Assembly: GCA_017962825.1 (NCBI GenBank)
Contig: JAGCUO010000197.1
Span: forward strand, 32,043 to 96,042
Origin: Lachnospiraceae bacterium
GTDB taxonomy: Bacteria; Bacillota; Clostridia; Lachnospirales; Lachnospiraceae
Length of the DNA stretch: 64,000 bases
Direction: 5' to 3'
This document shows positions 1 through 9,505 of the stretch, in pieces; the first letter of the stretch is position 1, and each line of letters begins with the position of its first letter. The position numbers were made by a program, and so were the translations under genes. Below the pieces are notes generated by a model, which saw only the letters and a program-made list of their open reading frames with translations, was not told the origin of the DNA and did not search any database.

Positions 1-522
1 ATTAGCTTTCAGATATGGCCCAAACCTGAAGCCCTCCGGGGCCTGCCCCGCAGCAATCCTGCTTCTTTCAAGGTTGGAAACCACCATTCCGTTTTCAACT
101 TCGTATACGGTATCCTTCATGGGCAGAACCGGAAGAACCGCATCACAGTATTTAAGCTCCTCTGCGATCTTCTTTATCGTTTCTCCCGATACAAGAGGTC
201 TTGCCGCATCATGAATGATAACACCGTCATCATCTCCCAAGACTTCCTTCAATGCATTCAGCCCCGATAAAACAGAGAGTTGTCTGGTCTCTCCCGAGGA
301 GGCAAAGCCGGCAAACTTAGGGCTGCCTGTCATTATTTTTCCGATAAGTTCCCTGTACTCTTCCGCACATACGATCAATATCTTATCGACATCAGAGGAC
401 TTTTCGATAGTCTCTATACTGTATGCAATTATCGGTTTCCCGGATACTTCAAGGTACTGTTTGGGAATATCGCTTCCCATCCTTGTTCCCGAACCTCCGG
501 ATAATATGATCGCCGCTATCAT
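1..522 (-). CDS. IspD/TarI-family cytidylyltransferase (3' end beyond window)
   Basis: 174 codons are visible; the C-terminal third lies outside the window. The N-terminus has the nucleotide-binding signature LSGGSGTRMGSDIPKQYLE, and further in there is VIIHDAARPLVS, both typical of enzymes that transfer CMP from CTP to methylerythritol phosphate (IspD) or ribitol phosphate (TarI). The ATG overlaps the stop of the epimerase gene upstream (TGATG), so the two are translationally coupled. The neighbours (a pentose-phosphate epimerase and membrane proteins resembling GT-C transferases) favour a CDP-polyol for a surface polymer over isoprenoid synthesis, but that is inference. The family call is secure and the substrate is not. 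Confidence 0.85.
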   Translation of the reverse strand, partial: MIAAIILSGGSGTRMGSDIPKQYLEVSGKPIIAYSIETIEKSSDVDKILIVCAEEYRELIGKIMTGSPKFAGFASSGETRQLSVLSGLNALKEVLGDDDGVIIHDAARPLVSGETIKKIAEELKYCDAVLPVLPMKDTVYEVENGMVVSNLERSRIAAGQAPEGFRFGPYLKAN

Positions 523-1184
523 CAGAATTCCATGCTCCTGATACCGCTTATGATTTCTTTATAAGGTGTCTTATGTCCGAACAGCACAGAGGTGCCCAGT
601 ACAAATCCGCTCATTCCCATGGGAGCATATGTCTTTATCTTATCCATTGTACAAGCGCCGTCCCATATCAGATCAAAATGCATTGTCTTCTGAAGTTCCA
701 GAAGATATTTGATCTTCTCACCGACATATGGCAGGAACATCTGCCCCGCATTTCCGGGATTAACCGACATAACCAAAACCTTGTCCACTATTCTGAGCAG
801 CTCCAATATGGATTCGACGCTGGTTCCGGGATTTATTGCTATACCGGGAGTGATTCCGGCATTTATGATCTTTTGCAGAGTTGTGGAGGGATGATACTCC
901 GCTTCGGGATGTATATAAACAATGTCACCCGGCCTCAGAAGATGCAGGAACATCTCGATGTTATTGTTCGGATGCTCGATCATCAGATGTACATCAAGCG
1001 GCTTCTTTGTAGCCTGTGCGATATACTTCATGTCGTAAAGGCTCATGGCAAAGTTCGGAACATATCTTCCGTCCATGATATCAATGTGAAAATAATCCAC
1101 CCCGGCCTCTTCGAGTTTTTTCACTTCCTCGTTAAGATTTCCGAAGTTCGCACACATCATAGAAGCATGAATATTAAATCTCAT
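522..1184 (-). CDS. ribulose-phosphate 3-epimerase family protein
   Basis: 220 residues, the usual length of this TIM-barrel family. Visible motifs are HIDIMDGRYVPNF and LDVHLMIEHP, which carry the metal-binding His/Asp/His, and VNPGNAGQMFLP in the phosphate loop. The last metal ligand region reads WDGACT instead of the usual VDGGI, a variant seen in sugar-phosphate epimerases other than the pentose-pathway enzyme. The gene sits directly before the cytidylyltransferase with a one-base overlap, so it may supply a ketopentose phosphate for the nucleotide-activated polyol. The start has a GGAGG-like ribosome binding site. Confidence 0.85.
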   Translation of the reverse strand: MRFNIHASMMCANFGNLNEEVKKLEEAGVDYFHIDIMDGRYVPNFAMSLYDMKYIAQATKKPLDVHLMIEHPNNNIEMFLHLLRPGDIVYIHPEAEYHPSTTLQKIINAGITPGIAINPGTSVESILELLRIVDKVLVMSVNPGNAGQMFLPYVGEKIKYLLELQKTMHFDLIWDGACTMDKIKTYAPMGMSGFVLGTSVLFGHKTPYKEIISGIRSMEF

Positions 1185-1260
1185 ATTACCCTCCGTTTGT
1201 GCAGATCATTTTTTTCAATATACATCCCGCCGCTCTTTGGTAGCAAGCAATGCGGTTACA

Positions 1261-2043
1261 TCATATAAGCCCGTAATACTTAAATGCTTTATATATTCCG
1301 TCCTCATAGATCGAGTCGGTAACATAATCGGATGCCATCAAAAGTTCGGGATTACCCTGGCCCATCGCTATACCGTGAGCCGCGGCTTTGATCATTTCCA
1401 TATCGTTCATTCCGTCGCCGACAGCGTATATATTCTCAGCGGGTATGTCGTAGTATTTTCTGACAAACTCCATTCCCGTTGCTTTGGAATGACCTTTGGG
1501 AACAAACTCAACCACAATATTATTATGATTGATCTCATACAGGAAATCATCGAGTTTTTCACATACAAGATCGTAGTCAGTCTCATCCGTGATATCTGCG
1601 CTGAATTTGTTGATGGGGTCGTCGCAGGTGACGGTATTAAGTTTCTTGGCCCTGTCTCCCAGAGATTCCCAGAGAGTTTTCGCAAAAGGATCATCGGGAA
1701 AATCCTCGGGATCGAAGAAGCAATTTTTGCTTCCCTCAAGAACAAGCGGCATGTGCTCATCGTGCAATACTTTAAGGGAGGTCTGTACCTGATCCCATGT
1801 AAGGAGCTTTTGGTAAAGTATCTCTCCGCCTATCTCAACATGACATCCGCATGCAGCCACCACTCCGTCCATTCCCAGCTCATCAAGTGCCTTGTACATC
1901 GTATTGGATCTGGAACGTCCTGTGTTGATAAATACCTTATTGCCCATTAATCTTGCAAGACGTATGGCATCCTTGGTACTTTCCGGGATGCGAAGCGTTT
2001 CATCCCAGATGGTCATATCTATATCAAGAAATATCAGATTCAT
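1261..2043 (-). CDS. HAD superfamily (Cof-type) phosphatase
   Basis: 260 residues. HAD motif I is FLDIDMTIWD (the nucleophile Asp and general acid Asp are both present), motif II is FINTGRS, and motif IV is AVGDGMNDMEM. The size and the large C2 cap between motifs II and III fit the Cof/YidA group, which dephosphorylates small sugar or cofactor phosphates. The start codon overlaps the stop of the membrane protein gene upstream (ATGA), so it belongs to the same operon. The substrate cannot be read from sequence. Confidence 0.85.
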   Translation of the reverse strand: MNLIFLDIDMTIWDETLRIPESTKDAIRLARLMGNKVFINTGRSRSNTMYKALDELGMDGVVAACGCHVEIGGEILYQKLLTWDQVQTSLKVLHDEHMPLVLEGSKNCFFDPEDFPDDPFAKTLWESLGDRAKKLNTVTCDDPINKFSADITDETDYDLVCEKLDDFLYEINHNNIVVEFVPKGHSKATGMEFVRKYYDIPAENIYAVGDGMNDMEMIKAAAHGIAMGQGNPELLMASDYVTDSIYEDGIYKAFKYYGLI

Positions 2044-3872
2044 TCTTTTTCTCCGTTCATAAGTAGTCCCTCATATCCGGCCATGAACGGGATCGTAAAC
2101 ATTATGGGAAAAGCATATCTGGCATGCTTCATAAAACACGGTCCCGCCATGCATACCAGAAGTGATATGAGCTGCACGGCATAAAACTTCGAAGAGCCTT
2201 TGCGTCTTCGTATAAGCATGATCATTATCCAGGTCCAAAGTCCGGGACTCTGTAACATTCCGAAAAACGAAACCCTGTCTATATATCTGTATGCGAAAAT
2301 AAGGATCTCGTCCGCACCTTCAAACAATCCGGTTTTGGTAAACAGTTCACTGTCGCCTTCATATCTGACGGACGTGTCGGTTTCGGGATCAAACCATCCG
2401 TAAACGCTCAGGAAAAATGATTCGAAATATGTACCCGGATGTTTAAAGAACATCTTGGTCCAGGTTTTCAGATATCCGAAAACCACATCATTGCCCGCGC
2501 TCGTATCATAGTACTGCTTGACGGGATCCGAGATGGTGGGGTCATAGCTTTCGATCATATCTTTATAATTTCCGAAAAGAGCATTGATGCTTTCTGTCTC
2601 TTCGGAGGTAAGTTCGTCTTCATACCGTGTCATATAAAGCGCAGTCTGCTGCATGGGGATGGATAGCATCTCCTTGAGGCCGTCACTCTCCGCATGGGTG
2701 TATGCCTTGATACCTGAGGATAAAGCGGTATAAATACCCATGGGAAGTATGATCAGAACAAGTACTTTTTTTATTATATCTTTACTAAAAGAATCCTTCA
2801 GGGCATAAACGCACATAACAAGTCCGTTTGCGAAGACTATTATGCTGCCGTTATTCCTGCACATACATGTCAAAAATGCGGCAAGAAGTATCTTACATAC
2901 CTGCTTTCTGTCCCCAAGAAACTTTTTCTCTTCCTCGTAAAAAGAAAGAGTAAGAAGCACATACCATATTACCGCGGCTATAAAGAAAACATCCTTGATG
3001 GCAGTGGTAACAATGTTCGAATAGATGGGAGACAGTACATATATGCCGAATACAAGTGTAAGAAGCGAAGTTTTTGCACCCCTTTTCTTTAACTCCTTTA
3101 CGGTCAGAGAAAGCGCCGATGCAAGCGCGATCTCCTGAAGGATGATCCATGCAAATAATCCGAGATCGTAATTTCCAAACACCGCCTTAAACAGCTTAAA
3201 CCATAGGCCGATCACTGCGGTAAGAACTATGGGGTGATGACCTGACCATGGCATCTCTCCTGTCGTCTGCATCATCTGACCGATGAAATCCGCATTATAA
3301 TTTCCGGGAAAATTTAAGATCGTAACAGGCAGCCATAAAATGATAAGTATCCAAAATACATTCCTGAAAAGATGCTCATCAAATATCCTGTCGAAAAGCT
3401 TCATGCCGTTTCCGGCAGAGGATACCTTCGCAAGTCCTGCTTCGAAAAGTGCAAAGATGAGCCTGAATATCACTCCGAATCCAAGAGAAGCGAGTAACCC
3501 TCTTATCACAAAAGGGAAGGTTCCGAAAACGCCCGAAAGATTTCCGAATTCCGCTGCGGATCTTCCGAAGACCACTATGAAACCGAGTATCATCGGCAGG
3601 ATGTACCCGCGTAAATATTTCGAAAATTTCTCACGAACAAACCCGATCGCCACACCGCACAAAACGGAAGCTACGATCATATCAAACTGATAATCCCCAA
3701 GGCCCGAATAAATCCTTGCTTTTATCAGATCAAGACTTACCCTGCCGTATGCCCAAAAAGGCAAGCCCTCCGTAAACTTAAAAGTCAGCGCAAATCCGGA
3801 CATAAGAGCGGACAGGATAGTTTCAGCCGCATCACGGGTTTTATTCTTTTGTCCCAGGACATTTTTACTCAA
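2040..3872 (-). CDS. large polytopic membrane protein, DUF6020-like
   Basis: 610 residues with about a dozen hydrophobic segments. A loop with the signature NYNADFIGQ and SGHHPIVLT is typical of a Lachnospiraceae membrane family I associate with DUF6020, thought to resemble GT-C (PMT-like) glycosyltransferases that use a lipid-linked sugar. No catalytic role is proven. It is followed four bases upstream by the next membrane protein gene and overlaps the HAD gene downstream, so all are probably co-transcribed. Likely role: transfer of a sugar or polyol to a surface polymer outside the membrane (inference). Confidence 0.6.
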   Translation of the reverse strand: MSKNVLGQKNKTRDAAETILSALMSGFALTFKFTEGLPFWAYGRVSLDLIKARIYSGLGDYQFDMIVASVLCGVAIGFVREKFSKYLRGYILPMILGFIVVFGRSAAEFGNLSGVFGTFPFVIRGLLASLGFGVIFRLIFALFEAGLAKVSSAGNGMKLFDRIFDEHLFRNVFWILIILWLPVTILNFPGNYNADFIGQMMQTTGEMPWSGHHPIVLTAVIGLWFKLFKAVFGNYDLGLFAWIILQEIALASALSLTVKELKKRGAKTSLLTLVFGIYVLSPIYSNIVTTAIKDVFFIAAVIWYVLLTLSFYEEEKKFLGDRKQVCKILLAAFLTCMCRNNGSIIVFANGLVMCVYALKDSFSKDIIKKVLVLIILPMGIYTALSSGIKAYTHAESDGLKEMLSIPMQQTALYMTRYEDELTSEETESINALFGNYKDMIESYDPTISDPVKQYYDTSAGNDVVFGYLKTWTKMFFKHPGTYFESFFLSVYGWFDPETDTSVRYEGDSELFTKTGLFEGADEILIFAYRYIDRVSFFGMLQSPGLWTWIMIMLIRRRKGSSKFYAVQLISLLVCMAGPCFMKHARYAFPIMFTIPFMAGYEGLLMNGEKE

Positions 3873-3876
3873 TACA

Positions 3877-5058
3877 TCAACCCCACATCATATATGAGAC
3901 ACCCATGCACAGCCTTGTGAAGAACAGAAGGCCGCACCAAGTATGATATGCAAGAACAACTCCGCATCCCGTAATGTATGCTTTCCTGATTATGTTCTTA
4001 TCTGTTTTGAAAATCTTAAGATCATTTATCCAGGTTATGAGCGAGATCCCAAAGATAAGAATGATCGTAAAAGCATATCCCCAACTGAAATTCGCATCCA
4101 GATTTCTTGCGCCTTTTTCGCTGAAAAGGAAATATTCCATGAATCCCGTTCCGGCGCATATCCAGGCAAAAAGCAGGTATCTGTTTTTGAAGATATCCTT
4201 TATGTGCAAAAGAAGCATCATAAGGGGAAATGCTATGGACAAAACGCTTACGATGGGGAGATACCCTGTATGTGCGCTCATGGCCACTCCGGGCGCTATC
4301 ATTATTCCGTTTCCGCCCGCACCCGCTTTAAAAAGTGCGTTGTTCTGAAGCGTCATCACCGCCAAAGAAGGAACCACGGAGGAAGCGAAAAAGACAAGTC
4401 TTCCGAAGGGCGCTCTCTTCCCGACCATATCTGCGATCAAAAAGACCAGCATTGCGGGTGTGACCGCAAGAAAGAAATTGGGCTTAGCCGCAGTTGTGAT
4501 AGTCAAAAGGAACGTGAAGAACAAATATGACTTAACTGTCAGTTTATGAGCAATGTCTTTTTCAATGCGCATATAGTCCAGTATTGTCCAAAGGCCGAGC
4601 CACTTCATCATCAGATAGGTGGAATTATGCCAGATGGATGCGGCATGCATTCCCATATATCTTCCGTCAGAAAGTCCCTTTATATAACAGGGCATGACGA
4701 TGTTCAGAAGCAGCGCCAGGATAATGGCAATATTCGAATCTATTTTTTTATCCGAAACTTCCAATATCAGTTCCGCAGTAAAGAAAACCGAAAGAGCCGC
4801 AAAAAGTCCGAGAAGTATGGGAAGAAGTTCCAGGGTTCCGCTTTTTGCAAGTCCTATTATGATAAAGGAAATGAGGGAATATATAAGTCCGTCATCCACC
4901 GCAAGGCTGATGTGCGCGGGAAGATCCGACTCATAAACCGACCCTTCTGTCCAGCCCATAAACTTGTAATACAGGAAAACACACAGCACGCAATATATGG
5001 TGAGAAGCACCGCAGCCGTGATCTTATAAACTGCGGACGATCTTTTCTTATCAGACAT
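3877..5058 (-). CDS. polytopic membrane protein, paralogue of the next gene upstream
   Basis: 393 residues with about ten membrane segments and an extracytoplasmic loop near the N-terminus that contains YESDLPAHISLAVDDG, an acidic first-loop pattern often seen in GT-C-fold transferases. Its C-terminal region (GFMEYFLFSEKGARNLDANF, then SWGYAF) aligns with GFLEFLCLYEKGERLQHCNF, then AWGYMY in the upstream neighbour, so the two are diverged tandem copies. The start codon lies inside the end of the upstream gene (8-base overlap). No family name is assigned with confidence. Confidence 0.65.
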   Translation of the reverse strand: MSDKKRSSAVYKITAAVLLTIYCVLCVFLYYKFMGWTEGSVYESDLPAHISLAVDDGLIYSLISFIIIGLAKSGTLELLPILLGLFAALSVFFTAELILEVSDKKIDSNIAIILALLLNIVMPCYIKGLSDGRYMGMHAASIWHNSTYLMMKWLGLWTILDYMRIEKDIAHKLTVKSYLFFTFLLTITTAAKPNFFLAVTPAMLVFLIADMVGKRAPFGRLVFFASSVVPSLAVMTLQNNALFKAGAGGNGIMIAPGVAMSAHTGYLPIVSVLSIAFPLMMLLLHIKDIFKNRYLLFAWICAGTGFMEYFLFSEKGARNLDANFSWGYAFTIILIFGISLITWINDLKIFKTDKNIIRKAYITGCGVVLAYHTWCGLLFFTRLCMGVSYMMWG

Positions 5059-6262
5059 AGAAATATCCTCCGCCGTACAGCATTACAAAGAAAGCAATTC
5101 CGCATCCGAGATGCCACACAAATACTGCCCACTCAAATATCAGCATCCATACGGGTTGTTTTTTCTTAATGGTATTTTCGATAAGGAGCATAAGTCCGGA
5201 TACAAATACGAAAAATATTCCGTACATATATCCCCAGGCAAAATTACAATGCTGTAGTCTTTCTCCTTTTTCATACAGACACAGGAATTCCAAAAATCCC
5301 GCCATCATAACTTCCCATGAAAGAAGGAAGATCTTATTGTCTTTGAATCTCTTCAGATTCAGCAGCATCACAACGCCGGGAAATGCATTGGCAAGCATTA
5401 TGGCAAGAACGATATTATCCGTATATACTCCCCAGGCCTTTCCGATGGCAAAGCCGATACCGCCGTCTTCTCCCGCATGAGTATTCGAACCGAAAACTCC
5501 GCCGAACTGGATCAGAAGTGTTATGAATGTGGGTACCGCGGTAGCAAGAAGGCAGAAAAACTCCTTGGTCTTCTTGCACTTTGACATAATGAGCTTAACG
5601 ATCATGTGCACCGCAGCGGCACTTACGAGTACCAAAGTGAAGCTGGGCTTGGTAAGAGTCGCAAGAAGCAGGAATACTCCAAAGGTCACATATTCCTTAA
5701 CATCAACATGGTCTTCGTAATATGTCAGGATATGCGCAAAGAGGAAAAAGGCCACGATGGCAAAGCCTCTTGCCGCAAGGTAAGTCTGGTTATAGTAAGG
5801 ATTTGCACTGTAAACTCCGAGATTTCTGAGGGTTATTCCCGGAAGGTAGATTCCCTTGGGAGGATAGAGCATGGATACGAAAAACAGAGCATAGGTAACA
5901 AGGATGATGAACTCCTCATATGCCGTTTTGTTTTTATCTTTATCGGAAACAAGGGGCCCCAGATTCTTAAGCATGAAATACGAAAGCACTGCCGGAGATA
6001 TGGAATTGAGGATGGTTGCGGAAATGGCAGCGCCCATCTGAACGCCCCCGAACAGGGCAAAGAACCTGCCCAACAGGAAATATACCGGATAAGGGAAATC
6101 AAATCCGCTGTCAATCCCCTGCATTTCAAGCAGGTATGCATCCACATCCGATCCGTAGACCAGGTATTCCGCATGATAAGCCTGATTCCTGAAGAGTACA
6201 AAAAGAAGATATGTGTACGATGCAAGCATCAGGATATATATGATCTTAGTTACCTTTTTCAA
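5051..6262 (-). CDS. polytopic membrane protein, tandem paralogue (TTG start)
   Basis: 403 residues from a TTG codon at 6262, chosen because a GGAGG sits nine bases before it; an in-frame ATG further upstream would swallow that ribosome binding site. About ten membrane segments follow, with an acidic first loop (VYGSDVDAYLLEMQGIDSGF). It shares its C-terminal block with the gene at 3877-5058. It is the first gene of the operon running down to the cytidylyltransferase. Probably a GT-C-like transferase or its partner; function unproven. Confidence 0.65.
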   Translation of the reverse strand: MKKVTKIIYILMLASYTYLLFVLFRNQAYHAEYLVYGSDVDAYLLEMQGIDSGFDFPYPVYFLLGRFFALFGGVQMGAAISATILNSISPAVLSYFMLKNLGPLVSDKDKNKTAYEEFIILVTYALFFVSMLYPPKGIYLPGITLRNLGVYSANPYYNQTYLAARGFAIVAFFLFAHILTYYEDHVDVKEYVTFGVFLLLATLTKPSFTLVLVSAAAVHMIVKLIMSKCKKTKEFFCLLATAVPTFITLLIQFGGVFGSNTHAGEDGGIGFAIGKAWGVYTDNIVLAIMLANAFPGVVMLLNLKRFKDNKIFLLSWEVMMAGFLEFLCLYEKGERLQHCNFAWGYMYGIFFVFVSGLMLLIENTIKKKQPVWMLIFEWAVFVWHLGCGIAFFVMLYGGGYFYV

Positions 6263-6315
6263 AGCCTTGATCCTCCAAAAACATATCAAATAATTATAGC
6301 ATACGGGAAAGTATT

Positions 6316-6341
6316 AAAAAAGCGGAGCCGGGCGGCTCCGC
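6316..6341 (-). terminator. Rho-independent terminator after the MATE gene
   Basis: Perfect 8-bp stem GCGGAGCC/GGCTCCGC with a 4-base loop, followed on the minus strand by six T (A run at 6316-6321). It separates the trkA-to-MATE run from the membrane-protein operon. Confidence 0.9.
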
Positions 6342-6376
6342 GGTAACTTTCAACCAGTCCGGATAAGGTGATCCGG

Positions 6377-7780
6377 CTATATTTTAGAATATTCTTCATA
6401 TTTCTCATCCTGTTCCGTATGTCTGTCCTCCTTGGGAAGTCCTTTAAAGAACCTGAGCAAGAACGGAACGGATATAAGTGCGGAGAGAATATCGGCGCAC
6501 ATCTGTGAACACTGGATCCCCAAAAATCCCATGAATACCGGCAGTATCACAAGAAGCGGAATATAGCAAAGTCCCGATCTTAGCATGGACAATATTGATG
6601 CCTTCCTTGCTTCCCCTATGCTCTGGAAAAGCATGTTTCCCACAACCGATATGGGTTGAACCACCACCGCGATGCACATAAACCTGAGTGCGGGGATTCC
6701 GTAATAGACCACCATGTCATCATCCCTGAACACCCTTATTATCTCCGCAGAGAAAATAATACCGAGTACCGCAAGTCCCGTCATAAGTATGGTTCCGGCT
6801 CTCCATGTTGCAAAGCAGGCTTCCCTGACTCTCTTGTATTTACCGGAACCGTAATTGAAGGCAGAGACAGGCTGGAATCCCTGTCCGATACCGATCATGG
6901 TACTTCCTATGAACATAAGAACTCTTCCGTCTATGGTCATTGCAGCGATTGCCGCATCACCGTAGGGTTTGGAGCAGATGTTGAGCACCATTGTCGAAAG
7001 CGTTGCGCATAGCTGCCTGAGCAGTGAGGGAAATCCTGTCTTGATGATCTCAAATACTCTCTTGAAAATCTCTTGCGCGGGCAATTTCAGATACGAAAGA
7101 TTTATTGAGCTTATTGCTCTGTGGGACAGGAACATATACAGAAGTATCCCAAGGCTTACTATCTGGGATACCATGGTGGCAATTGCCGCACCCTTTATGC
7201 CGAGTCCGTAGTTGAACATAAGTATGGGATCGAGCGCCATATTCAGGATACCGCCGGATACCAGACCAAACATTGCAAAAAACGCCCTGCCCTCATATCT
7301 GAGAACATTGTTCAGAACACAGCTCACCGCCAGAACGGGACCTGATATCAGTATGTACATTGCATATGTTTTGGCGTATGGGAATATGGTATCTGTCGCC
7401 ATTGAACCTATGAGAGAATCCAGAAAGAAAAATCCCATAAGGGTAAGAATGATGCCGGACAAAAGTGATGCAGTCACTCCCAGAGTCAGGGTCTTATCCG
7501 CTTCTTCCTTTTTACCGGCTGCAAGAAGTCTTGCTACCTTAGAACCGCTTCCCTGGCCGTACATAAATCCGAAGGCCTGAAAAACGGACTGAACACTCAT
7601 TACTATTCCGATAGCCGCACTCGCACTTGTGTTGATCTTTCCGACAAAATACGCATCCACCAGATTGTATACCATGGTTATCAGCATACTTATGACTGTC
7701 GGAACGGCAAGTGTAAATACCAGCTTTCCCGGAGGCGTAAGGATCATTTTTTTATACTGTCTTGCTTCGTCCTCGTTCAC
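6377..7780 (-). CDS. MATE family multidrug/cation efflux transporter
   Basis: 467 residues with twelve predicted membrane segments in two pseudo-repeats, and the opening motif LTPPGKLVFTLAVPTVISML followed by NLVDAYFVGKI, characteristic of NorM/MATE proteins of Clostridia. The start is GTG with AGAAGGA upstream. It exports substrates using a Na+ or H+ gradient; the substrate is unknown. It closes the run trkA-trkH-fruK-ptsI-MATE and is followed by a strong terminator. Confidence 0.9.
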   Translation of the reverse strand: MNEDEARQYKKMILTPPGKLVFTLAVPTVISMLITMVYNLVDAYFVGKINTSASAAIGIVMSVQSVFQAFGFMYGQGSGSKVARLLAAGKKEEADKTLTLGVTASLLSGIILTLMGFFFLDSLIGSMATDTIFPYAKTYAMYILISGPVLAVSCVLNNVLRYEGRAFFAMFGLVSGGILNMALDPILMFNYGLGIKGAAIATMVSQIVSLGILLYMFLSHRAISSINLSYLKLPAQEIFKRVFEIIKTGFPSLLRQLCATLSTMVLNICSKPYGDAAIAAMTIDGRVLMFIGSTMIGIGQGFQPVSAFNYGSGKYKRVREACFATWRAGTILMTGLAVLGIIFSAEIIRVFRDDDMVVYYGIPALRFMCIAVVVQPISVVGNMLFQSIGEARKASILSMLRSGLCYIPLLVILPVFMGFLGIQCSQMCADILSALISVPFLLRFFKGLPKEDRHTEQDEKYEEYSKI

Positions 7781-7813
7781 TTGATCCTTCTGCCTTTCAT
7801 ATCATTTTCATTA

Positions 7814-9505
7814 TCATTTCAAGATTTCTTTTATACGCTCTACGGTATCTGCTTCCAGTACAAGGGACGCAAGACTCCTGCAGCTGGACATGGTAAGTCC
7901 GCGGACCGCCTTTTTGATCTCGGCTACTTTATATGGAGACACACTAAGATTCCTGACACCAAGTCCCAAAAATACAGGGATCATGCAGGGATCCGACGCG
8001 GCCTCGCCGCATACCGTAACGGGTATTCCCACGCTGAGAGCTGCATCACAGATCTGCTTGACGGATCTTAATACCGCAGGCTGATATATGCTTACATATC
8101 CCGCCATTGCCGGGTTTCCTCTGTCGGCGCACATAATGTACTGTGACAGATCATTGGTTCCTATGGAAAAGAAATCGACTTCTCTGGCAAGTTCCTTTGC
8201 ACACATGACCGCAGCAGGTGTTTCCATCATGCACCCGAGCTTTATATCATCACGATATGATATGCCGTGTTTTCCGAGTTCATACCTGCATCCTTCAATA
8301 AGATGCCTAGCCTCTATAACTTCGGAAAGCGACGTTACCATAGGGATCATTATATCAATATTTCTTCCCTTTGATGCTTTAAGTATTGCCTTGATCTGGA
8401 TCATAAAACCGTCCGGATCAAGAAGGCTTCTTCTGATACCCCTTAATCCCAGAGCGGGATTGTCTATGTGGCTCTCACTTTCAAGAAGGGAATCCGGACC
8501 TTTGTCCCCGCCCACATCCATGGTTCTGATAACCGTATTCTTTCCCACAAAAGAATCCGCTATTCGGGCATAGATCTCCTCCTGTTCATTCTCGGGATAA
8601 TTAAGACCGCCGGTCATGAACAAAAATTCCGTTCTTACAAGTCCCGCTCCGTCCGCTAAAGCCGCTTCTTCCGGAACATCGCCGGAACTGATATTGCAGA
8701 GCACTCCGATCTCTGTTCCGTCCTTGGTCTTTACGGGTTCCGCAATCTGAGGCTTTACACCGGTCACAGACTTGACCTCGGGCACATGCTTTCCCGAATA
8801 CTTATTTTTTTCTTCCGCAGTGGGATCGATTATTACAACTCCGGATTTACCGTCTACGATGCATTCTTTGCTGCCGGATACATCATCCGAAGTGTAAGGA
8901 ACACCGAATACCGAGGTGATCCCCATGGATCTGAGTATTACCGCAGCATGGGAAGCTTCGCTTCCGCCGCGCATTACAATGGCTTTAACATTTTCCGCCT
9001 TACAGCTTACTATCTGTGCCGCAGATAACCTGTCGGCAAATATAATATCACCGTCATCTCCGGCATCACTGTTTGAAGTAACGTTTTTTTCGCCTCCCAT
9101 AAGAGACATAATGCCGCTCTTTACTTCTTCAAGATCTTCGTTTCTTGCGATCAGTGTCTCATCGCCCGAAGCGTTAAGAATGTCCGCATATTTCCGGCAC
9201 GCTTCTTCAAGCGCATCCTCTGCGAACATCCCGGAATCTATCAGCTCGAGAACTTCATCCGAAAGCACGGGATCTCTTGATATCATAATCTGCGCGGAAA
9301 TGATATCCTTGCCTTCCTTGGTAGAGCTTTCCGAAGCAATGGATTTCATGGAACTTTCATATTCCAAAAGAGCATCAAAAAAACGCATCCTTTCGAAGTC
9401 AGCGTCAGCCTTCTCCCGCTTTACCTCGCCGGAGCCTGACGCAAACCTCGCACGGATACGTCCTATTACGATTCCATCTTTAATGGGTAATCCTTTATAC
9501 TTCAT
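7814..9505 (-). CDS. ptsI: phosphoenolpyruvate-protein phosphotransferase (PTS enzyme I)
   Basis: 563 residues, close to the usual 570. The phosphohistidine motif is GGSEASHAAVILRSMGI, with His near residue 186. The PEP-binding C-terminal barrel shows FMTGGLNYP, MDVGGDKGPDSL, FSIGTNDLSQYIM and VCGEAASDP. It transfers phosphate from PEP to HPr, the first step of sugar import by PTS. No HPr gene is present in the window. The start overlaps the end of fruK by 11 bases, so both are coupled. Confidence 0.95.
   Translation of the reverse strand: MKYKGLPIKDGIVIGRIRARFASGSGEVKREKADADFERMRFFDALLEYESSMKSIASESSTKEGKDIISAQIMISRDPVLSDEVLELIDSGMFAEDALEEACRKYADILNASGDETLIARNEDLEEVKSGIMSLMGGEKNVTSNSDAGDDGDIIFADRLSAAQIVSCKAENVKAIVMRGGSEASHAAVILRSMGITSVFGVPYTSDDVSGSKECIVDGKSGVVIIDPTAEEKNKYSGKHVPEVKSVTGVKPQIAEPVKTKDGTEIGVLCNISSGDVPEEAALADGAGLVRTEFLFMTGGLNYPENEQEEIYARIADSFVGKNTVIRTMDVGGDKGPDSLLESESHIDNPALGLRGIRRSLLDPDGFMIQIKAILKASKGRNIDIMIPMVTSLSEVIEARHLIEGCRYELGKHGISYRDDIKLGCMMETPAAVMCAKELAREVDFFSIGTNDLSQYIMCADRGNPAMAGYVSIYQPAVLRSVKQICDAALSVGIPVTVCGEAASDPCMIPVFLGLGVRNLSVSPYKVAEIKKAVRGLTMSSCRSLASLVLEADTVERIKEILK

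Noticed and set aside
1-522. Naming the first gene ispD outright.
   Set aside because: The visible residues do not separate IspD from TarI, and the neighbours favour a polyol phosphate substrate.
573-1268. A 231-codon open frame on the plus strand opposite the epimerase gene.
   Set aside because: It is antisense to a clear enzyme gene, has no ribosome site and encodes no recognisable family.
5606-6346. A 246-codon plus-strand frame opposite a membrane protein gene.
   Set aside because: Composition is typical of a shadow of a hydrophobic protein gene, and the opposite strand has the start, ribosome site and family conservation.
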